A program made the position numbers and the translations under genes. 61,299 nucleotides of DNA, from assembly GCF_002960445.1 (NCBI RefSeq), contig NZ_POJD01000160.1:1-61299 (forward strand). Direction: 5' to 3'. The DNA comes from Streptococcus suis. Its GTDB lineage: Bacteria; Bacillota; Bacilli; Lactobacillales; Streptococcaceae. Under the pieces are notes generated by a model. That model ran no database searches. It worked only from the letters and a program-made list of their open reading frames with translations, and was not told the DNA's origin. Shown here piece after piece: positions 33,440 to 42,830 of this stretch (position 1 is the stretch's first letter; each line of letters begins with the position of its first letter).

Positions 33440-34234
33440 ATGGATAATAGACCTATAGGATTTTTAGATTCAGGTGTGGGTGGTTTGACGGTTGTGCGTG
33501 AACTCATGCGTCAATTACCCCATGAAGAAATCGTTTATATCGGAGATTCTGCACGAGCTCCTTACGGTCCTAGACCAGCTGAACAAATCAGAGAATATAC
33601 TTGGGAATTGGTGCGCTTCTTATTGACAAAAAATGTCAAAATGATTGTCCTTGCCTGTAATACAGCTACAGCAATTGTCTTGGATGAAATCAAGGAATCT
33701 CTAGATATTCCCGTTTTGGGAGTTATCTTGCCAGGTGCCTCCGCAGCCATCAAGGCGACAAGGAATGGGAAGATTGGGGTTTTAGGAACCGCTATGACCA
33801 TCCAATCGGATATTTACAGACAAAAGATACAGGCTCTCTCTCCTGGGATACAGGTAGAAAGCTTGGCTTGTCCCAAGTTTGTCCCTTTGGTAGAGTCCAA
33901 TGGACATCAATCTAGTTTGGCAAAGAAAGTTGTCTATGATAGTCTGCGTCCCTTGGTCGGTCAGGTAGATACGCTGGTTTTGGGCTGTACCCATTACCCC
34001 CTGCTCCGCCCCATTATTCAGAATGCCATGGGCAAGGATGTCAAGTTGATTGACAGTGGAGCAGAGTGCGCACGGGATATTTCGGTTTTGTTGAATTATT
34101 TCGAAATCAACCGAAGTCGTACCGAAAAGGATGTTCAGCACCGTTTTTACACAACAGCTAGCCCAGCAGCTTTCAAGGAAATTGCTGAAAGCTGGATGGG
34201 CATTGATATTTATGTGGAGCATGTAGAACTATGA
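33440..34234 (+). CDS. murI: Glutamate racemase
   Basis: A 264-residue cofactor-free racemase providing D-glutamate for peptidoglycan. [12 protein letters not shown] has the first acid, LACNTATA and LGCTHYPLL the two catalytic cysteines. The start is uncertain: ATG 33440 gives the normal family length but has no clear ribosome site, while a TTG at 33392 would extend it by 16 residues into the terminator. A TATTCT seven bases before 33440 makes a leaderless mRNA possible. First gene of a nine-gene run reaching yidD, most joined by overlapping codons. Confidence 0.93.
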   Translation: MDNRPIGFLDSGVGGLTVVRELMRQLPHEEIVYIGDSARAPYGPRPAEQIREYTWELVRFLLTKNVKMIVLACNTATAIVLDEIKESLDIPVLGVILPGASAAIKATRNGKIGVLGTAMTIQSDIYRQKIQALSPGIQVESLACPKFVPLVESNGHQSSLAKKVVYDSLRPLVGQVDTLVLGCTHYPLLRPIIQNAMGKDVKLIDSGAECARDISVLLNYFEINRSRTEKDVQHRFYTTASPAAFKEIAESWMGIDIYVEHVEL

Positions 34235-35241
34235 CTGACAAGATATACGAATACAGAGATGAACATAACTGGTTTATCGGAAAGGCTAGCTTTGCCAACC
34301 TATTTAGTTCCTTTGGAGAAACTGGCAGAGAACAAGAAATTTACCAGATTGGTCAATTGTTTGACAAACTCATTGCTGGCAACTATGAAGATGAGAATTT
34401 TAACCAGTGTGTCAATATTGAGGTGATTAAACTTCAGTCTGAATTTTCCCTCTTCCAGTTTGCCTGTGATGTTTTGAATGAGTTAAACAATAGACAGTTC
34501 AAGGCCCTCCAACACCAAGGGGCTATTCTGGTAACAGAGAATGACAAGCTTCTCTTGGTTCATCTGCCAAAAGATGGTGTGGCTATGTCAAGTTTCTTCG
34601 GTCAAGACAAGGGGTTGGCAAGCGTGGGAGATACCATCTTGATTGCCACTAAAAATGAAGGTAAGACCAAGGAATTCCGTAAGTTTTTTGAGCGGTTTGG
34701 TTACCAAGTTGAGAACCTCAACAACTATCCTGACCTGCCAGATGTAGCAGAAACAGGTATGACTTTTGAAGAAAATGCACGGCTTAAGGCTGAAACCATA
34801 GCAGAGCTGACAGGCAAGATGGTCTTGGCAGATGATTCAGGTTTGAAGGTTGATGCACTTGGCGGACTGCCAGGGGTCTGGTCTGCACGTTTTTCAGGTC
34901 CAGACGCCACAGATGAGCTCAATAATGCCAAACTCTTGCATGAGTTAGCTATGGTCTTCGACTTGAAAAATCGCTCTGCTCAGTTCCATTGCACCCTGGT
35001 CATGGCGGCTCCAAATCGTGATAGTTTGGTTGTCGAAGCTGACTGGGAAGGTTTTATCGGTATGGAACTTCGAGGGGAAAACGGATTTGGCTATGATCCG
35101 CTCTTCCTCGTCGGTGAAACAGGCAAGACCTCAGCAGAGTTGACCCTAGAAGAAAAAAATCAGATTTCCCACCGTGCACAAGCACTAGAAAAATTAGTGG
35201 AGGCATTTCCAGTATGGCAGGAGCAAGCAAAACAATCCTAG
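34231..35241 (+). CDS. XTP/dITP diphosphatase with N-terminal extension
   Basis: A 336-residue protein. The C-terminal ~200 residues are the HAM1/RdgB house-cleaning pyrophosphatase ([61 protein letters not shown]), which removes inosine and xanthosine triphosphates. About 130 N-terminal residues precede it; they look like a separate folded domain I do not recognise. Such a long form is usual in streptococci but not in other bacteria, where RdgB is ~200 residues. Overlaps murI by ATGA. Confidence 0.92.
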   Translation: MTDKIYEYRDEHNWFIGKASFANLFSSFGETGREQEIYQIGQLFDKLIAGNYEDENFNQCVNIEVIKLQSEFSLFQFACDVLNELNNRQFKALQHQGAILVTENDKLLLVHLPKDGVAMSSFFGQDKGLASVGDTILIATKNEGKTKEFRKFFERFGYQVENLNNYPDLPDVAETGMTFEENARLKAETIAELTGKMVLADDSGLKVDALGGLPGVWSARFSGPDATDELNNAKLLHELAMVFDLKNRSAQFHCTLVMAAPNRDSLVVEADWEGFIGMELRGENGFGYDPLFLVGETGKTSAELTLEEKNQISHRAQALEKLVEAFPVWQEQAKQS

Positions 35242-35741
35242 TCATGAGCGACTCTCATGGGGATAGACAGATTGTAGAAGAGATTAAAAACCACTATCTT
35301 GGCAAGGTCGATGCCATCTTTCACAATGGTGATTCGGAGCTGGACAGTCAAGATAGTCTTTGGGATGGCATCCAAGTGGTCAATGGCAACTGCGACTATT
35401 TTGGCGGTTATCCAGACCAGCTCATTACTCAATTGGATGATGTGACCATTGCCCAAACCCATGGACATCTTTATGGTATTAACTATGGCTGGCAACGCTT
35501 GGATTATTGGGCACAGGAAGTGGATGCGGATATTTGTTTGTATGGGCATCTGCATGTACCTGATGCGGAAGTGCGTGGCAAGACTCTCTTTCTCAATCCT
35601 GGCTCCGTTAGTCAGCCACGTGGCTTGGTCAGAGAGTGCCTTTATGCTCTTGTGACCATCTATGATGATCACTTCCATGTGGATTACTACAATCGCCACC
35701 ACCAACTTTACCCAGCATTGACAAAGGATATTTCAAGATGA
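35214..35741 (+). CDS. YfcE/MJ0936-type metallophosphodiesterase
   Basis: A 175-residue calcineurin-like phosphoesterase. [33 protein letters not shown] and YGHLHVP blocks supply the two-metal site in order. The physiological substrate is unknown. AGTGGAGG lies seven bases before ATG 35214, so I use that start although it overlaps the diphosphatase gene by 28 bases. Confidence 0.9.
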   Translation: MAGASKTILVMSDSHGDRQIVEEIKNHYLGKVDAIFHNGDSELDSQDSLWDGIQVVNGNCDYFGGYPDQLITQLDDVTIAQTHGHLYGINYGWQRLDYWAQEVDADICLYGHLHVPDAEVRGKTLFLNPGSVSQPRGLVRECLYALVTIYDDHFHVDYYNRHHQLYPALTKDISR

Positions 35742-36196
35742 TTGCACGAGAATTTGAGGCCTTTTTGTTGGACCAAGAAGAAACCTTCTTGACCCCAGCG
35801 GATAAATTGGCTGTTATTATCGATACCCATAATATTGATCATGCTAAATTGTTGCTCAGCCACATGACCTATTCTCGTGTGCCTGTAGTAACAGAAGACG
35901 GCCGATTCTTTGGGACCATTGGCTTGACGGAAATTATTAAATACCAGGCTGAGCATGAGTTGTCAGACGATGAATTGAATACGGATATTTCCCTGATTGC
36001 AAAGACGGATGAAGAAACGGTAGGTCTGGATTATGATTTGACAGAAGTCATGCGCAAGCTAGTTGACCAATCCTTCCTACCTGTTCTAGGGGAAAACAGA
36101 GAATTTCTAGGAATTATTACCCGCAAATCCATTCTGAAAGCCATCAATGCGCTTTTGCATAATTTTCCCTTGGCATCAAAAGAAGGCAAGAAATGA
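35738..36196 (+). CDS. cbpB: CBS-domain c-di-AMP-binding-type protein
   Basis: A 152-residue protein made almost wholly of two CBS motifs (HMTYSRVPVVTEDGRFFGTIGLTEI and DQSFLPVLGENREFLGIITRKSIL). Stand-alone proteins of this size are the CbpB/DarB type, which bind cyclic di-AMP and relay it to (p)ppGpp metabolism; the ligand is inferred from family and gene context. Overlaps its neighbours on both sides by four bases. Confidence 0.82.
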   Translation: MIAREFEAFLLDQEETFLTPADKLAVIIDTHNIDHAKLLLSHMTYSRVPVVTEDGRFFGTIGLTEIIKYQAEHELSDDELNTDISLIAKTDEETVGLDYDLTEVMRKLVDQSFLPVLGENREFLGIITRKSILKAINALLHNFPLASKEGKK

Positions 36197-36924
36197 AGCA
36201 GGCTATAGGAGAGTTTATCCAGACTAAAAAGGTCAGTGTCAACAGTCAAAAATCCTATACTTATGACCTACAGCAATTTGTGGAGTTGACCAAGGGCGAC
36301 ATAGATCAGCAGTCACTCTTGCTCTATCAGCAGTCCCTGCTAGACTTGAAACCTGCTGCTCAGAGAAGAAAACTATCGGCGGTCAATCAATTTCTCTTCT
36401 TTCTTTATGAAAGAGGTCACTTGGACAGGTTTTACAAGCTACAGGCTATGGCAGGACCGGCTCGTGTCAAAAAGAAGTTGGAAAGCGAAGACCTGTCTTT
36501 ACTCTTTAAAGAAAGTCCTTGGTTAGAAGGTCAGCTTATCGCACTTTTGATAGCCTATTTAGGCTTGACGCCTAGTGAAATAGCAGAGCTGACCAGCCAG
36601 CAGATCAATTTGGATTTTCAAGTCTTGACAGTAGAGAAAGGTGTGACCAAGCGTGTTCTATCCATTCCCAAGGAATTAGTTGGCTACCTTGAAGGGCATC
36701 TGACAGGGCACTATGTCTTTGACAAGAAAGGCCAGACCTATTCTCGTCAGTGGTTTTTCAATCGCTTGACCGAATTTGTTCAATCCATTGGGAAGTCGGA
36801 TTGGACTGCTCAAAAATTGCGAGAGCAGTACATTCTAGCTCAAATCAGAGAAGGAAAATCCCTTGATCAAATCGCCAAGCAGTTGGGACTAAAAACAAGC
36901 ATGAGTTTGGAAAAATTTAGATAA
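36193..36924 (+). CDS. XerD-like protein, degenerate tyrosine recombinase
   Basis: A 243-residue protein with the two-domain lambda-integrase layout: an N-terminal SAM-like core-binding region ([16 protein letters not shown]) and a C-terminal catalytic fold. Active-site residues appear lost: the Arg-I position reads [11 protein letters not shown] where recombinases have GLRxSEL, the HxLRH block reads AQKLREQ, and the end reads SLEKFR with Phe where the nucleophilic Tyr should be. Streptococci have a conserved class of such XerD-like proteins next to scpAB. A DNA-binding role with ScpAB, without strand cutting, is my inference. Confidence 0.88.
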   Translation: MKQAIGEFIQTKKVSVNSQKSYTYDLQQFVELTKGDIDQQSLLLYQQSLLDLKPAAQRRKLSAVNQFLFFLYERGHLDRFYKLQAMAGPARVKKKLESEDLSLLFKESPWLEGQLIALLIAYLGLTPSEIAELTSQQINLDFQVLTVEKGVTKRVLSIPKELVGYLEGHLTGHYVFDKKGQTYSRQWFFNRLTEFVQSIGKSDWTAQKLREQYILAQIREGKSLDQIAKQLGLKTSMSLEKFR

Positions 36925-37643
36925 TGGATATAAAATTAAAAGATTTTGAAGGACCCTTGGATCTCTTACTGCATCTGGTGTCCAAGTACCAAATGGATAT
37001 TTACGAGGTTCCAATTACAGAGGTCATTGAACAATACCTGGCCTATATTGCGACCTTGCAAGCCATGCGCTTGGAGGTGGCAGGAGAGTATATGGTCATG
37101 GCCAGTCAATTGATGGTCATTAAAAGCCGGAGGCTCTTGCCAAAAGTCGTTGAACAGTCAGATCCCGAGGACGACCCAGAAATGGATCTCTTGGATCAAT
37201 TGGAAGAATACCGCAAGTTCAAGCTACTCAGCGAAAAACTGGGAGAGCAACATGATGAACGGGCTAACTATTTTTCAAAACCAAAATTGGACTTGATTTA
37301 TGAGGATGTCCAGCTAGCCAAAGATAAAACTGTCATCGATATTTTCCTTGCCTTTTCTAAGGTCATGGCTGAAAAACAGGCCAGTCTTGGTCAGTCCCAC
37401 GCAACTATTGCTCGGGATGAGTATAAGATCGAAGACATGATGGACCTTGTCCGTAGTCGTTTCCAAGTTGCCCCTCGCATTGAACTGCGTCAGCTTTTTC
37501 AGGAGAGCCAGGATATCAATGAAATGATTACGATCTTCCTTGCGACTTTGGAATTGGTCAAGGTTCATGAAATCATCTTGGAACAGGCAGAAACCTTTGG
37601 AGATATTTATCTAGTAAGGAGTGAAGATGAATCGCTTAGCTGA
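36924..37643 (+). CDS. scpA: Segregation and condensation protein A
   Basis: A 239-residue kleisin that bridges SMC heads. [35 protein letters not shown] is the N-terminal signature and the C-terminal winged helix ([17 protein letters not shown]) contacts SMC. Starts on the last base of the xerD-like stop codon and overlaps scpB. Confidence 0.96.
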   Translation: MDIKLKDFEGPLDLLLHLVSKYQMDIYEVPITEVIEQYLAYIATLQAMRLEVAGEYMVMASQLMVIKSRRLLPKVVEQSDPEDDPEMDLLDQLEEYRKFKLLSEKLGEQHDERANYFSKPKLDLIYEDVQLAKDKTVIDIFLAFSKVMAEKQASLGQSHATIARDEYKIEDMMDLVRSRFQVAPRIELRQLFQESQDINEMITIFLATLELVKVHEIILEQAETFGDIYLVRSEDESLS

Positions 37644-38196
37644 AATCGAAGTCCTGCTTTTTGTAGCAGGTGAGGATGGCTTGAGTTTACGCAATTTGGC
37701 TGAAATGTTGGAATTGCAGCCCACAGCTGTCAGCCAGCAATTAGAAAAACTCAGTGAAAAATACATGGCCGACAAGGCATCAGGCCTGGCTCTCTTAGAA
37801 TCTTCCAACCGCTACAAGTTGGTGACGAAAAAGGAGTATGCCGACTTGTTGCGGATTTATGCTAAAACCCCCATCAATCAGACCATGTCGCGAGCCCTTT
37901 TGGAAACCTTGTCAATCGTAGCCTACAAGCAACCAATCACACGGATTGAAGTTGATGATATTCGCGGAGTTAATTCCAGCGGTGCCATCAGTAAATTGCA
38001 GGCCTTTGACCTCATTCGTGAGAACGGGAAGAAAGAGGTACTTGGCAGGCCCAATCTATATGTCACAACGGATTATTTTCTGGATTACATGGGGATTAAC
38101 AGTCTAGAAGAATTGCCTGATGTATCAGAACTTGACTTGGTGGAGCAAGAAACCGAGCTATTCCTAGAAAGAAATGAGTTAGAAAATGAGAATTAA
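37627..38196 (+). CDS. scpB: Segregation and condensation protein B
   Basis: A 189-residue partner of ScpA with two winged-helix domains ([48 protein letters not shown]). AAGGAGTG points to ATG 37627; a GTG six bases upstream is too close to it. Overlaps scpA by 17 bases and rluB by 11. Confidence 0.96.
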   Translation: MNRLAEIEVLLFVAGEDGLSLRNLAEMLELQPTAVSQQLEKLSEKYMADKASGLALLESSNRYKLVTKKEYADLLRIYAKTPINQTMSRALLETLSIVAYKQPITRIEVDDIRGVNSSGAISKLQAFDLIRENGKKEVLGRPNLYVTTDYFLDYMGINSLEELPDVSELDLVEQETELFLERNELENEN

Positions 38197-38920
38197 CAAA
38201 TACATTGCCCACGCTGGTGTAGCCAGTCGTCGTAAGGCAGAAGAATTGATTAAGCAAGGTCGTGTTACCGTCAATGGTCAAGTTGTCCGTGAGTTGGCAA
38301 CGACCATTAAGTCTGGAGATAAGGTAGAAGTAGAAGGCCAACCTATTTACAACGAGGAAAAAGTTTATTACTTGCTCCATAAGCCAAAAGGTGTTATTTC
38401 CAGCGTGTCAGATGACAAGGGCAGAAAGACCGTTGTGGACTTGTTGCCAACCGTCAAAGAACGGATTTATCCTGTTGGTCGTCTGGACTGGGATACGTCA
38501 GGTGTCTTGATTTTGACCAATGATGGTGATTTTACGGATGAGATGATTCACCCTCGAAATGAGATTGACAAGGTTTACTTGGCGCGTGTCAAAGGAGTTG
38601 CCAATAAGGAAGTACTCCGTCCCTTGACTCGTGGCGTTGTCATTGATGGCAAGAAAACTAAGCCGGCTGTTTATGAGATTATCAAGGTTGATCCTGTTAA
38701 AAATCGCTCTGTGGTCGAGTTGACCATCCATGAAGGGCGTAATCATCAGGTTAAGAAGATGTTTGAAGCGGTTGGTCTGCAGGTGGACAAACTTTCTCGT
38801 ACTCGCTTTGGGAATTTGGATTTGACTGGCTTGCGTCCAGGAGAATACCGCAAGCTTAATAAGAAAGACATCAGTAAACTGCATACGCTAGCAGTTACAA
38901 AACCGGTGAAGAAAAAATGA
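38186..38920 (+). CDS. rluB: Ribosomal large subunit pseudouridine synthase B
   Basis: A 244-residue RNA-modifying enzyme that makes pseudouridine in 23S rRNA. An S4 RNA-binding domain ([24 protein letters not shown]) is followed by the RsuA/RluB catalytic core: [19 protein letters not shown] with the catalytic Asp, and [15 protein letters not shown]. RluB versus RsuA is judged from length and its position beside scpB, typical of Firmicutes. Confidence 0.9.
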   Translation: MRINKYIAHAGVASRRKAEELIKQGRVTVNGQVVRELATTIKSGDKVEVEGQPIYNEEKVYYLLHKPKGVISSVSDDKGRKTVVDLLPTVKERIYPVGRLDWDTSGVLILTNDGDFTDEMIHPRNEIDKVYLARVKGVANKEVLRPLTRGVVIDGKKTKPAVYEIIKVDPVKNRSVVELTIHEGRNHQVKKMFEAVGLQVDKLSRTRFGNLDLTGLRPGEYRKLNKKDISKLHTLAVTKPVKKK

Positions 38921-39156
38921 CCAAGCTCCTTATAGGCTTGGTCAGGTTTTACCAGAAATGCATTTCTCCCCTCTTTCCGCCTTCCTGTCGCTATCAGCCG
39001 ACTTGTTCAAGTTACATGATAGAGGCCTTACAGAAACATGGACTCAAGGGATTTTTGATGGGCTTGGCTCGAATTGGTCGCTGTCATCCCTTTGTGGAAG
39101 GTGGAGAAGATCCTGTTCCAGACAGATTTAGCTTGAAACGTAACAAACAGAAGTAG
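38917..39156 (+). CDS. yidD: Membrane protein insertion efficiency factor
   Basis: A 79-residue protein with the YidD signature: [33 protein letters not shown], then [17 protein letters not shown]. It is thought to help YidC insert inner-membrane proteins. Overlaps rluB by four bases and ends the murI operon. Confidence 0.95.
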   Translation: MTKLLIGLVRFYQKCISPLFPPSCRYQPTCSSYMIEALQKHGLKGFLMGLARIGRCHPFVEGGEDPVPDRFSLKRNKQK

Positions 39157-39191
39157 GGATACCTACTTTTTCTTTTTGGTCTACCTGATAC

Positions 39192-39220
39192 AGCCATCTG
39201 ACCTAGTACAGATGGCTTTT
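39192..39220 (+). terminator. Terminator of the murI-yidD run
   Basis: agccatctg pairs perfectly with cagatggct, followed by TTTTAT. Confidence 0.8.
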
Positions 39221-39288
39221 ATAATGATTGAAAAGTATATGAAAATCCTTTGCAATTTTATTTAAGAGAAATAATTTAGGAGGTAGTT

Positions 39289-40137
39289 ATGGTTCGGCGA
39301 TTATTGCTTGCAAACGATCTACCTGGTGTTGGTAAGGTTGCACTTGCAACGAGTATCCCTCTTGCGGCAGCTTGTCAGGTAGAAACAATGCTTCTACCTA
39401 CAGTTCTTTTATCCTCCCATACAGGCGGTTTTCCAGATGTTGTCAGCCAAGAGTTGACTGATTTGAATAGGGCCTATTTGGGACAGTGGAAGAAATTGAA
39501 TTTGGAAGTAACTGGAATTTTGTCAGGTTATTGCAGAAGTCCCCAGCAACTAAGTCAGCTGGCTATCTATGCTAAAGAAATAGAAATTCCCTTGATTGTC
39601 GATCCGATTATGGGTGATAATGGGCGACTCTATTCAGGTTTCACACCTTCTTATGCAGAAGCCATGAAGGAACTGGCTCAGTCAGCTACTCTAATTCTAC
39701 CAAATTTGACTGAGGCTGCTTTATTAACCGGTAGGGAGTATCTGGGCGATTTCTACGATATTCAGGATATTGAGGATTTAATAATATCTTTAGCAGAGCA
39801 GGTATCTGCAGATATTGTACTGACAGGGATTTCCTTTGGTGATCGCCAAATTGGCGTAGCCTATTTTCAGCAGGAAACAGGGGAAATAACGACCTATATG
39901 TCGAAAAAATACCCAGCGCACTTCTTTGGAACAGGGGATATATTATCTACCTTGTTGGCTCTAGCAACCATTGAAAATATTAGTCTTCATCAGGCAATTC
40001 CCCTCGCTTTAGACTTTATTGACAAGAGTTTAAAACAAACCCTTTCACTGAATCGAGATTTAAAGTTGGGGATTTATTTTGAGCCATTTCTAGCAGAATT
40101 ACAGGAAGCATTTCAAAAACTAAAGGAGAAAGTATGA
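39289..40137 (+). CDS. Pyridoxal/pyridoxamine kinase-like protein (ribokinase fold)
   Basis: A 282-residue kinase of the PdxK/ThiD branch. DLPGVGKVALATSIPLAAA at the N-terminus, VDPIMGDNGRLYSGF in the middle, and FFGTGDILSTLLA near 225 (GTGD anion hole with catalytic Asp) are the family landmarks; the VDPxMGDxG string favours pyridoxal kinase over hydroxymethylpyrimidine kinase. AGGAGG ribosome site. Coupled to an ECF S component by a four-base overlap, which fits vitamin B6 salvage. Confidence 0.85.
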   Translation: MVRRLLLANDLPGVGKVALATSIPLAAACQVETMLLPTVLLSSHTGGFPDVVSQELTDLNRAYLGQWKKLNLEVTGILSGYCRSPQQLSQLAIYAKEIEIPLIVDPIMGDNGRLYSGFTPSYAEAMKELAQSATLILPNLTEAALLTGREYLGDFYDIQDIEDLIISLAEQVSADIVLTGISFGDRQIGVAYFQQETGEITTYMSKKYPAHFFGTGDILSTLLALATIENISLHQAIPLALDFIDKSLKQTLSLNRDLKLGIYFEPFLAELQEAFQKLKEKV

Positions 40138-40664
40138 AACAGAATCATTTACGCTCATTAACAGAAGTTAGTCTATTTGCAGCCCTTATTTGTGTGGTTG
40201 TCTTCTTCATTCGTATTCCATTTGGTAGTCAATTTGTTCACCTAGGCAATGCACTGGTGGTAGTAGGAGTGTTGCTACTTGGAGCCAAAAAAGGAGCCGT
40301 GGCGGCGTCACTGGGTCTAGGTATCTTTGATTTACTATCTGGCTATGCCTCAGTTGCTTGGATTACCATTCTGGAATCGCTCATCGTTTGCCTTATTCTT
40401 CATTTATTTTATGAAAAATTCCTAAAGAAAAATGATAGCTTACCCAATATTGTCTTGGTTGGAGTTGTTGCAGCAATCACCAAAATTATTTTAAACCTTT
40501 TGAAGTATACAGTAACGGGGAGTCTAGTCGGTGGGCTAACCTATTCGGCATCCTTCCTTGCTGCTTTGAGTAAAATCTTAGGAACCTATGGCACTGCGGT
40601 TACAACTATCATTGCTGTACCCCTTCTTTATAAAGTATTCAAGGGTATATATCGTCGCAACTAG
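40134..40664 (+). CDS. ECF transporter S component, probably for vitamin B6
   Basis: A 176-residue, six-helix membrane protein (TEVSLFAALICVVVFFIRIPFG; VHLGNALVVVGVLLLGAKKGAVAASLGLGIFDLLSGY). The FVHLGNALV and GLGIFDLLSGYA strings are typical of ECF S subunits, which bind a vitamin and dock on the shared EcfAAT module. Substrate is inferred as pyridoxine/pyridoxal only from the adjacent kinase. Confidence 0.85.
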   Translation: MKQNHLRSLTEVSLFAALICVVVFFIRIPFGSQFVHLGNALVVVGVLLLGAKKGAVAASLGLGIFDLLSGYASVAWITILESLIVCLILHLFYEKFLKKNDSLPNIVLVGVVAAITKIILNLLKYTVTGSLVGGLTYSASFLAALSKILGTYGTAVTTIIAVPLLYKVFKGIYRRN

Positions 40665-40675
40665 TTCAGTATAGA

Positions 40676-40711
40676 AAAAAGCTTGAGGTTTGTAATTTAC
40701 TCAAGCTTTTT
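40676..40711. terminator. Bidirectional terminator, ECF gene / cyclophilin
   Basis: aaaagcttgag pairs perfectly with ctcaagctttt, flanked by A- and T-runs, between convergent genes. Confidence 0.85.
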
Positions 40712-40718
40712 TATTCTG

Positions 40719-41522
40719 TTATTTAGTGTAATCTTTCAGTATTTCAATGGCTTCAATTTTGACATCTGTTTTAGGTTTGTCACTGTTATCCGTTTCGACA
40801 GAGGCGATTTTATCCACAATGTCCATACCTTCGATAACTTGTCCAAAGACGGTATGCTTGCCATCTAGGTTTGGATTTCCTCCAGTTTTATAGGCTTCGA
40901 TGATTTTGCCTGGATAGCTAGAGGACGAGAGTTGGCTTGACATATCAGTTGTATTCTGGTTGATAAAGAACTGGCTGCCATTGGTTCCTGCGCCAGCATT
41001 GGCCATAGATAATGAACCGCGGATATTGTAGAGGAAGGCAGAAATTTCATCTTTGAAACCATAGCCGGCGTCGATAGTTGTTCCCTTTCCAGCCCAGATA
41101 GATTCACCGCCTGTACCATTTCCCAGAGGATCTCCTCCTTGAATCATGAAATCCTTGATAACCCTGTGGAAAATGGTGCCATTGTAGTAGCCGTTTTTGG
41201 CATGGGTCAGGAAGTTTTCCACTGTCAATGGTGCTTGCTCTGGGAAGAGTTTGATAGTGATGTCCCCCTCGGTCGTTTTGATTTTTACAACGGCCTCGTT
41301 TTCAGCAATATCGCTAGATAGCTGAGGGAAACTAGCATCGGGATTGTTGATGGCGTAGGCTAGGTCTTTGGCATACTTACTAGAAGCAGTTGTGTCCGTG
41401 GTGGTTGCTAAGGTCGAGCTGGAGCTAGATGACCTTGATTGTTCAGTGCTGGTAGTGGAATTGCTTGCACAGGCTGTTAATAAAATTGTAGATGCTAGAG
41501 CAAAAAATAGTTGTTTTTTCAT
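40719..41522 (-). CDS. Cyclophilin-type peptidyl-prolyl isomerase lipoprotein
   Basis: A 267-residue surface lipoprotein. The N-terminus is a signal peptide with lipobox LTAC (Cys18), then a Ser/Thr-rich linker to about residue 45. The cyclophilin domain follows: [34 protein letters not shown] and [17 protein letters not shown] carry the active-site Arg, Phe and Gln. Expected to aid folding of secreted proteins at the membrane. Monocistronic. Confidence 0.94.
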   Translation of the reverse strand: MKKQLFFALASTILLTACASNSTTSTEQSRSSSSSSTLATTTDTTASSKYAKDLAYAINNPDASFPQLSSDIAENEAVVKIKTTEGDITIKLFPEQAPLTVENFLTHAKNGYYNGTIFHRVIKDFMIQGGDPLGNGTGGESIWAGKGTTIDAGYGFKDEISAFLYNIRGSLSMANAGAGTNGSQFFINQNTTDMSSQLSSSSYPGKIIEAYKTGGNPNLDGKHTVFGQVIEGMDIVDKIASVETDNSDKPKTDVKIEAIEILKDYTK

Positions 41523-41667
41523 GGAAAATCCTTTCTGTGAAACGTAAAATTATGCTCATTTTACCATGATTTCATGCAATTTTCAATTTTCTGCTGAAGT
41601 GACAAAATTTCTATAGATTTTTGTGGATAATTTGATATACTATTAGTAAAAAAAGGAGCAGTTAAGT

Positions 41668-42009
41668 ATGGAAGATTTGGTCAATAGTTCAGGTTTGTTT
41701 ATGTTGTTTTTCTACGCTCTTGCGACACTCATACTAGGCATCGTTTGTTTTCAGATATTCAAAAATACGACGGAGTGGCTTCGTAATAATCAGTCACCAA
41801 GAGAAACGTGTACTGCCAAGCTGGTTGCCAAACGGACCCATGTCTTTGGCAATGAAATGGCACGGACCAATTATTATGTGACCTTTGAATGGGAAGGCAA
41901 ACGGCAAGAGTTTCGTGTTCGCTCGGATGAATTTGCCCTCTTGGCTGAGGGCGACAGGGGAACCCTACACTTTCAGGGAACCCGCTTCCTAGGCTTTAAT
42001 CGGAGCTAG
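41668..42009 (+). CDS. DUF2500 family protein
   Basis: A 113-residue protein with one N-terminal membrane helix (GLFMLFFYALATLILGIVCFQIF) and an exported or cytoplasmic beta-rich domain (TAKLVAKRTHVFGN...NYYVTFEWEGKRQEFRVRSDEFALLAEGDRGTLHFQGTRFLGF), the DUF2500 pattern. Function unknown. AAAGGAG site before ATG. Confidence 0.85.
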   Translation: MEDLVNSSGLFMLFFYALATLILGIVCFQIFKNTTEWLRNNQSPRETCTAKLVAKRTHVFGNEMARTNYYVTFEWEGKRQEFRVRSDEFALLAEGDRGTLHFQGTRFLGFNRS

Positions 42010-42018
42010 GGTTCCTTT
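41977..42018 (+). terminator. Probable terminator of the DUF2500 gene
   Basis: ggaaccc pairs with gggttcc across a ~25-base inner region, followed by TTTT; the 5' arm lies within the coding end. Confidence 0.5.
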
Positions 42019-42127
42019 TCTGTTTGAAATCTACAAAATAGTGTATAATAGCAGGAGTTTATCAGTTAAATGTCTTGGTCGATCAAACCAGTCAGGCTGA
42101 TAGAAATACTCTTGGAGAAAGTTGAAC

Positions 42128-42673
42128 ATGTCAGCAGAAAAACGTATTGAAGAAATGTATAAGGACCACGAGGTCAAGCCCTATATCTCCCCAGAACGCG
42201 ACCTAGCGACCTGGCTCTTAGAAGCCAAGCCAGTGCCCAAACGCAATATGGTTCGTCTGGAAGAAGGAATTTTGCCAGGAGATATTATTTTGCTATGGCG
42301 GATTAGCCTGGGTTCTTTTGAAACGACGACGCCCTACTCAAAATATTTCGAGTACATGTATGGTATCAACGGTCCTGCTCACATGGAGCAGTTGATCGCA
42401 GACGGTTATGCCTATGTGGAATCAGCCTTTGATTCCCTAGACCATATCACCTCGACTGCCAAGAAAAATATCCTCAAAGCAGAAGGAGTGACAGGCCTGT
42501 CCAAGATGAAGGCGGCAGACCTGGACACTGCCCTCAAGGACAACTTGACAGAAGAAAAGCTGGCTCCATACTTTACCGTCCGTGGTTATGCCTTGACGGA
42601 AAAAGGCAGAGCTGCACTCGATAATCACCCAGAAGTGCTTGCAAAACACCCAATGAAGAAGATGTACAAATAA
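42128..42673 (+). CDS. Conserved hypothetical protein with SAP-like segment
   Basis: A 181-residue protein I cannot name with certainty. The middle carries VRLEEGILPGDIILLWRISLGSFETTT, and near residue 130 GVTGLSKMKAADLDTALKDNL resembles a SAP-type helix-turn-helix (K...L...LK...L). No membrane segment. ATG 42128 has GGAGA nine bases upstream; a TTG six bases earlier is possible. Promoter-like TATAAT at 42044-42049 leaves a ~70-base leader. Confidence 0.6.
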   Translation: MSAEKRIEEMYKDHEVKPYISPERDLATWLLEAKPVPKRNMVRLEEGILPGDIILLWRISLGSFETTTPYSKYFEYMYGINGPAHMEQLIADGYAYVESAFDSLDHITSTAKKNILKAEGVTGLSKMKAADLDTALKDNLTEEKLAPYFTVRGYALTEKGRAALDNHPEVLAKHPMKKMYK

Positions 42674-42696
42674 ATATAGAAAAGATTTTTGAACGG

Positions 42697-42737
42697 CACC
42701 CAAAAGTTAGAAAAATTCTAGCTTTTTGGGTGTTTTT
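42697..42737 (+). terminator. Terminator after the SAP-like gene
   Basis: cacccaaaa pairs with ttttgggtg, with inner gttagaa/ttctagc, then TTTTT. Confidence 0.8.
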
Positions 42738-42760
42738 ATTTGCTAATAAGTCTATTTCCC

Positions 42761-42815
42761 TTGACAGAAAACGCTATCAATGATATTCTAGTATAAATTA
42801 TTGAAACGTTTCAAA
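42761..42815 (+). promoter_or_regulatory. susR promoter with cre and operator
   Basis: TTGACA (42761-42766), 17-bp spacer, TATTCT (42784-42789). Agaaaacgctatca (42766-42779) in the spacer matches the CcpA cre consensus at 13 of 14 positions. The palindrome ttgaaacgtttcaa (42801-42814) lies downstream of the start and is the likely operator of the LacI-family product, giving autoregulation. Confidence 0.75.
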
Positions 42816-42830
42816 AGAAAGGGGTAAACC

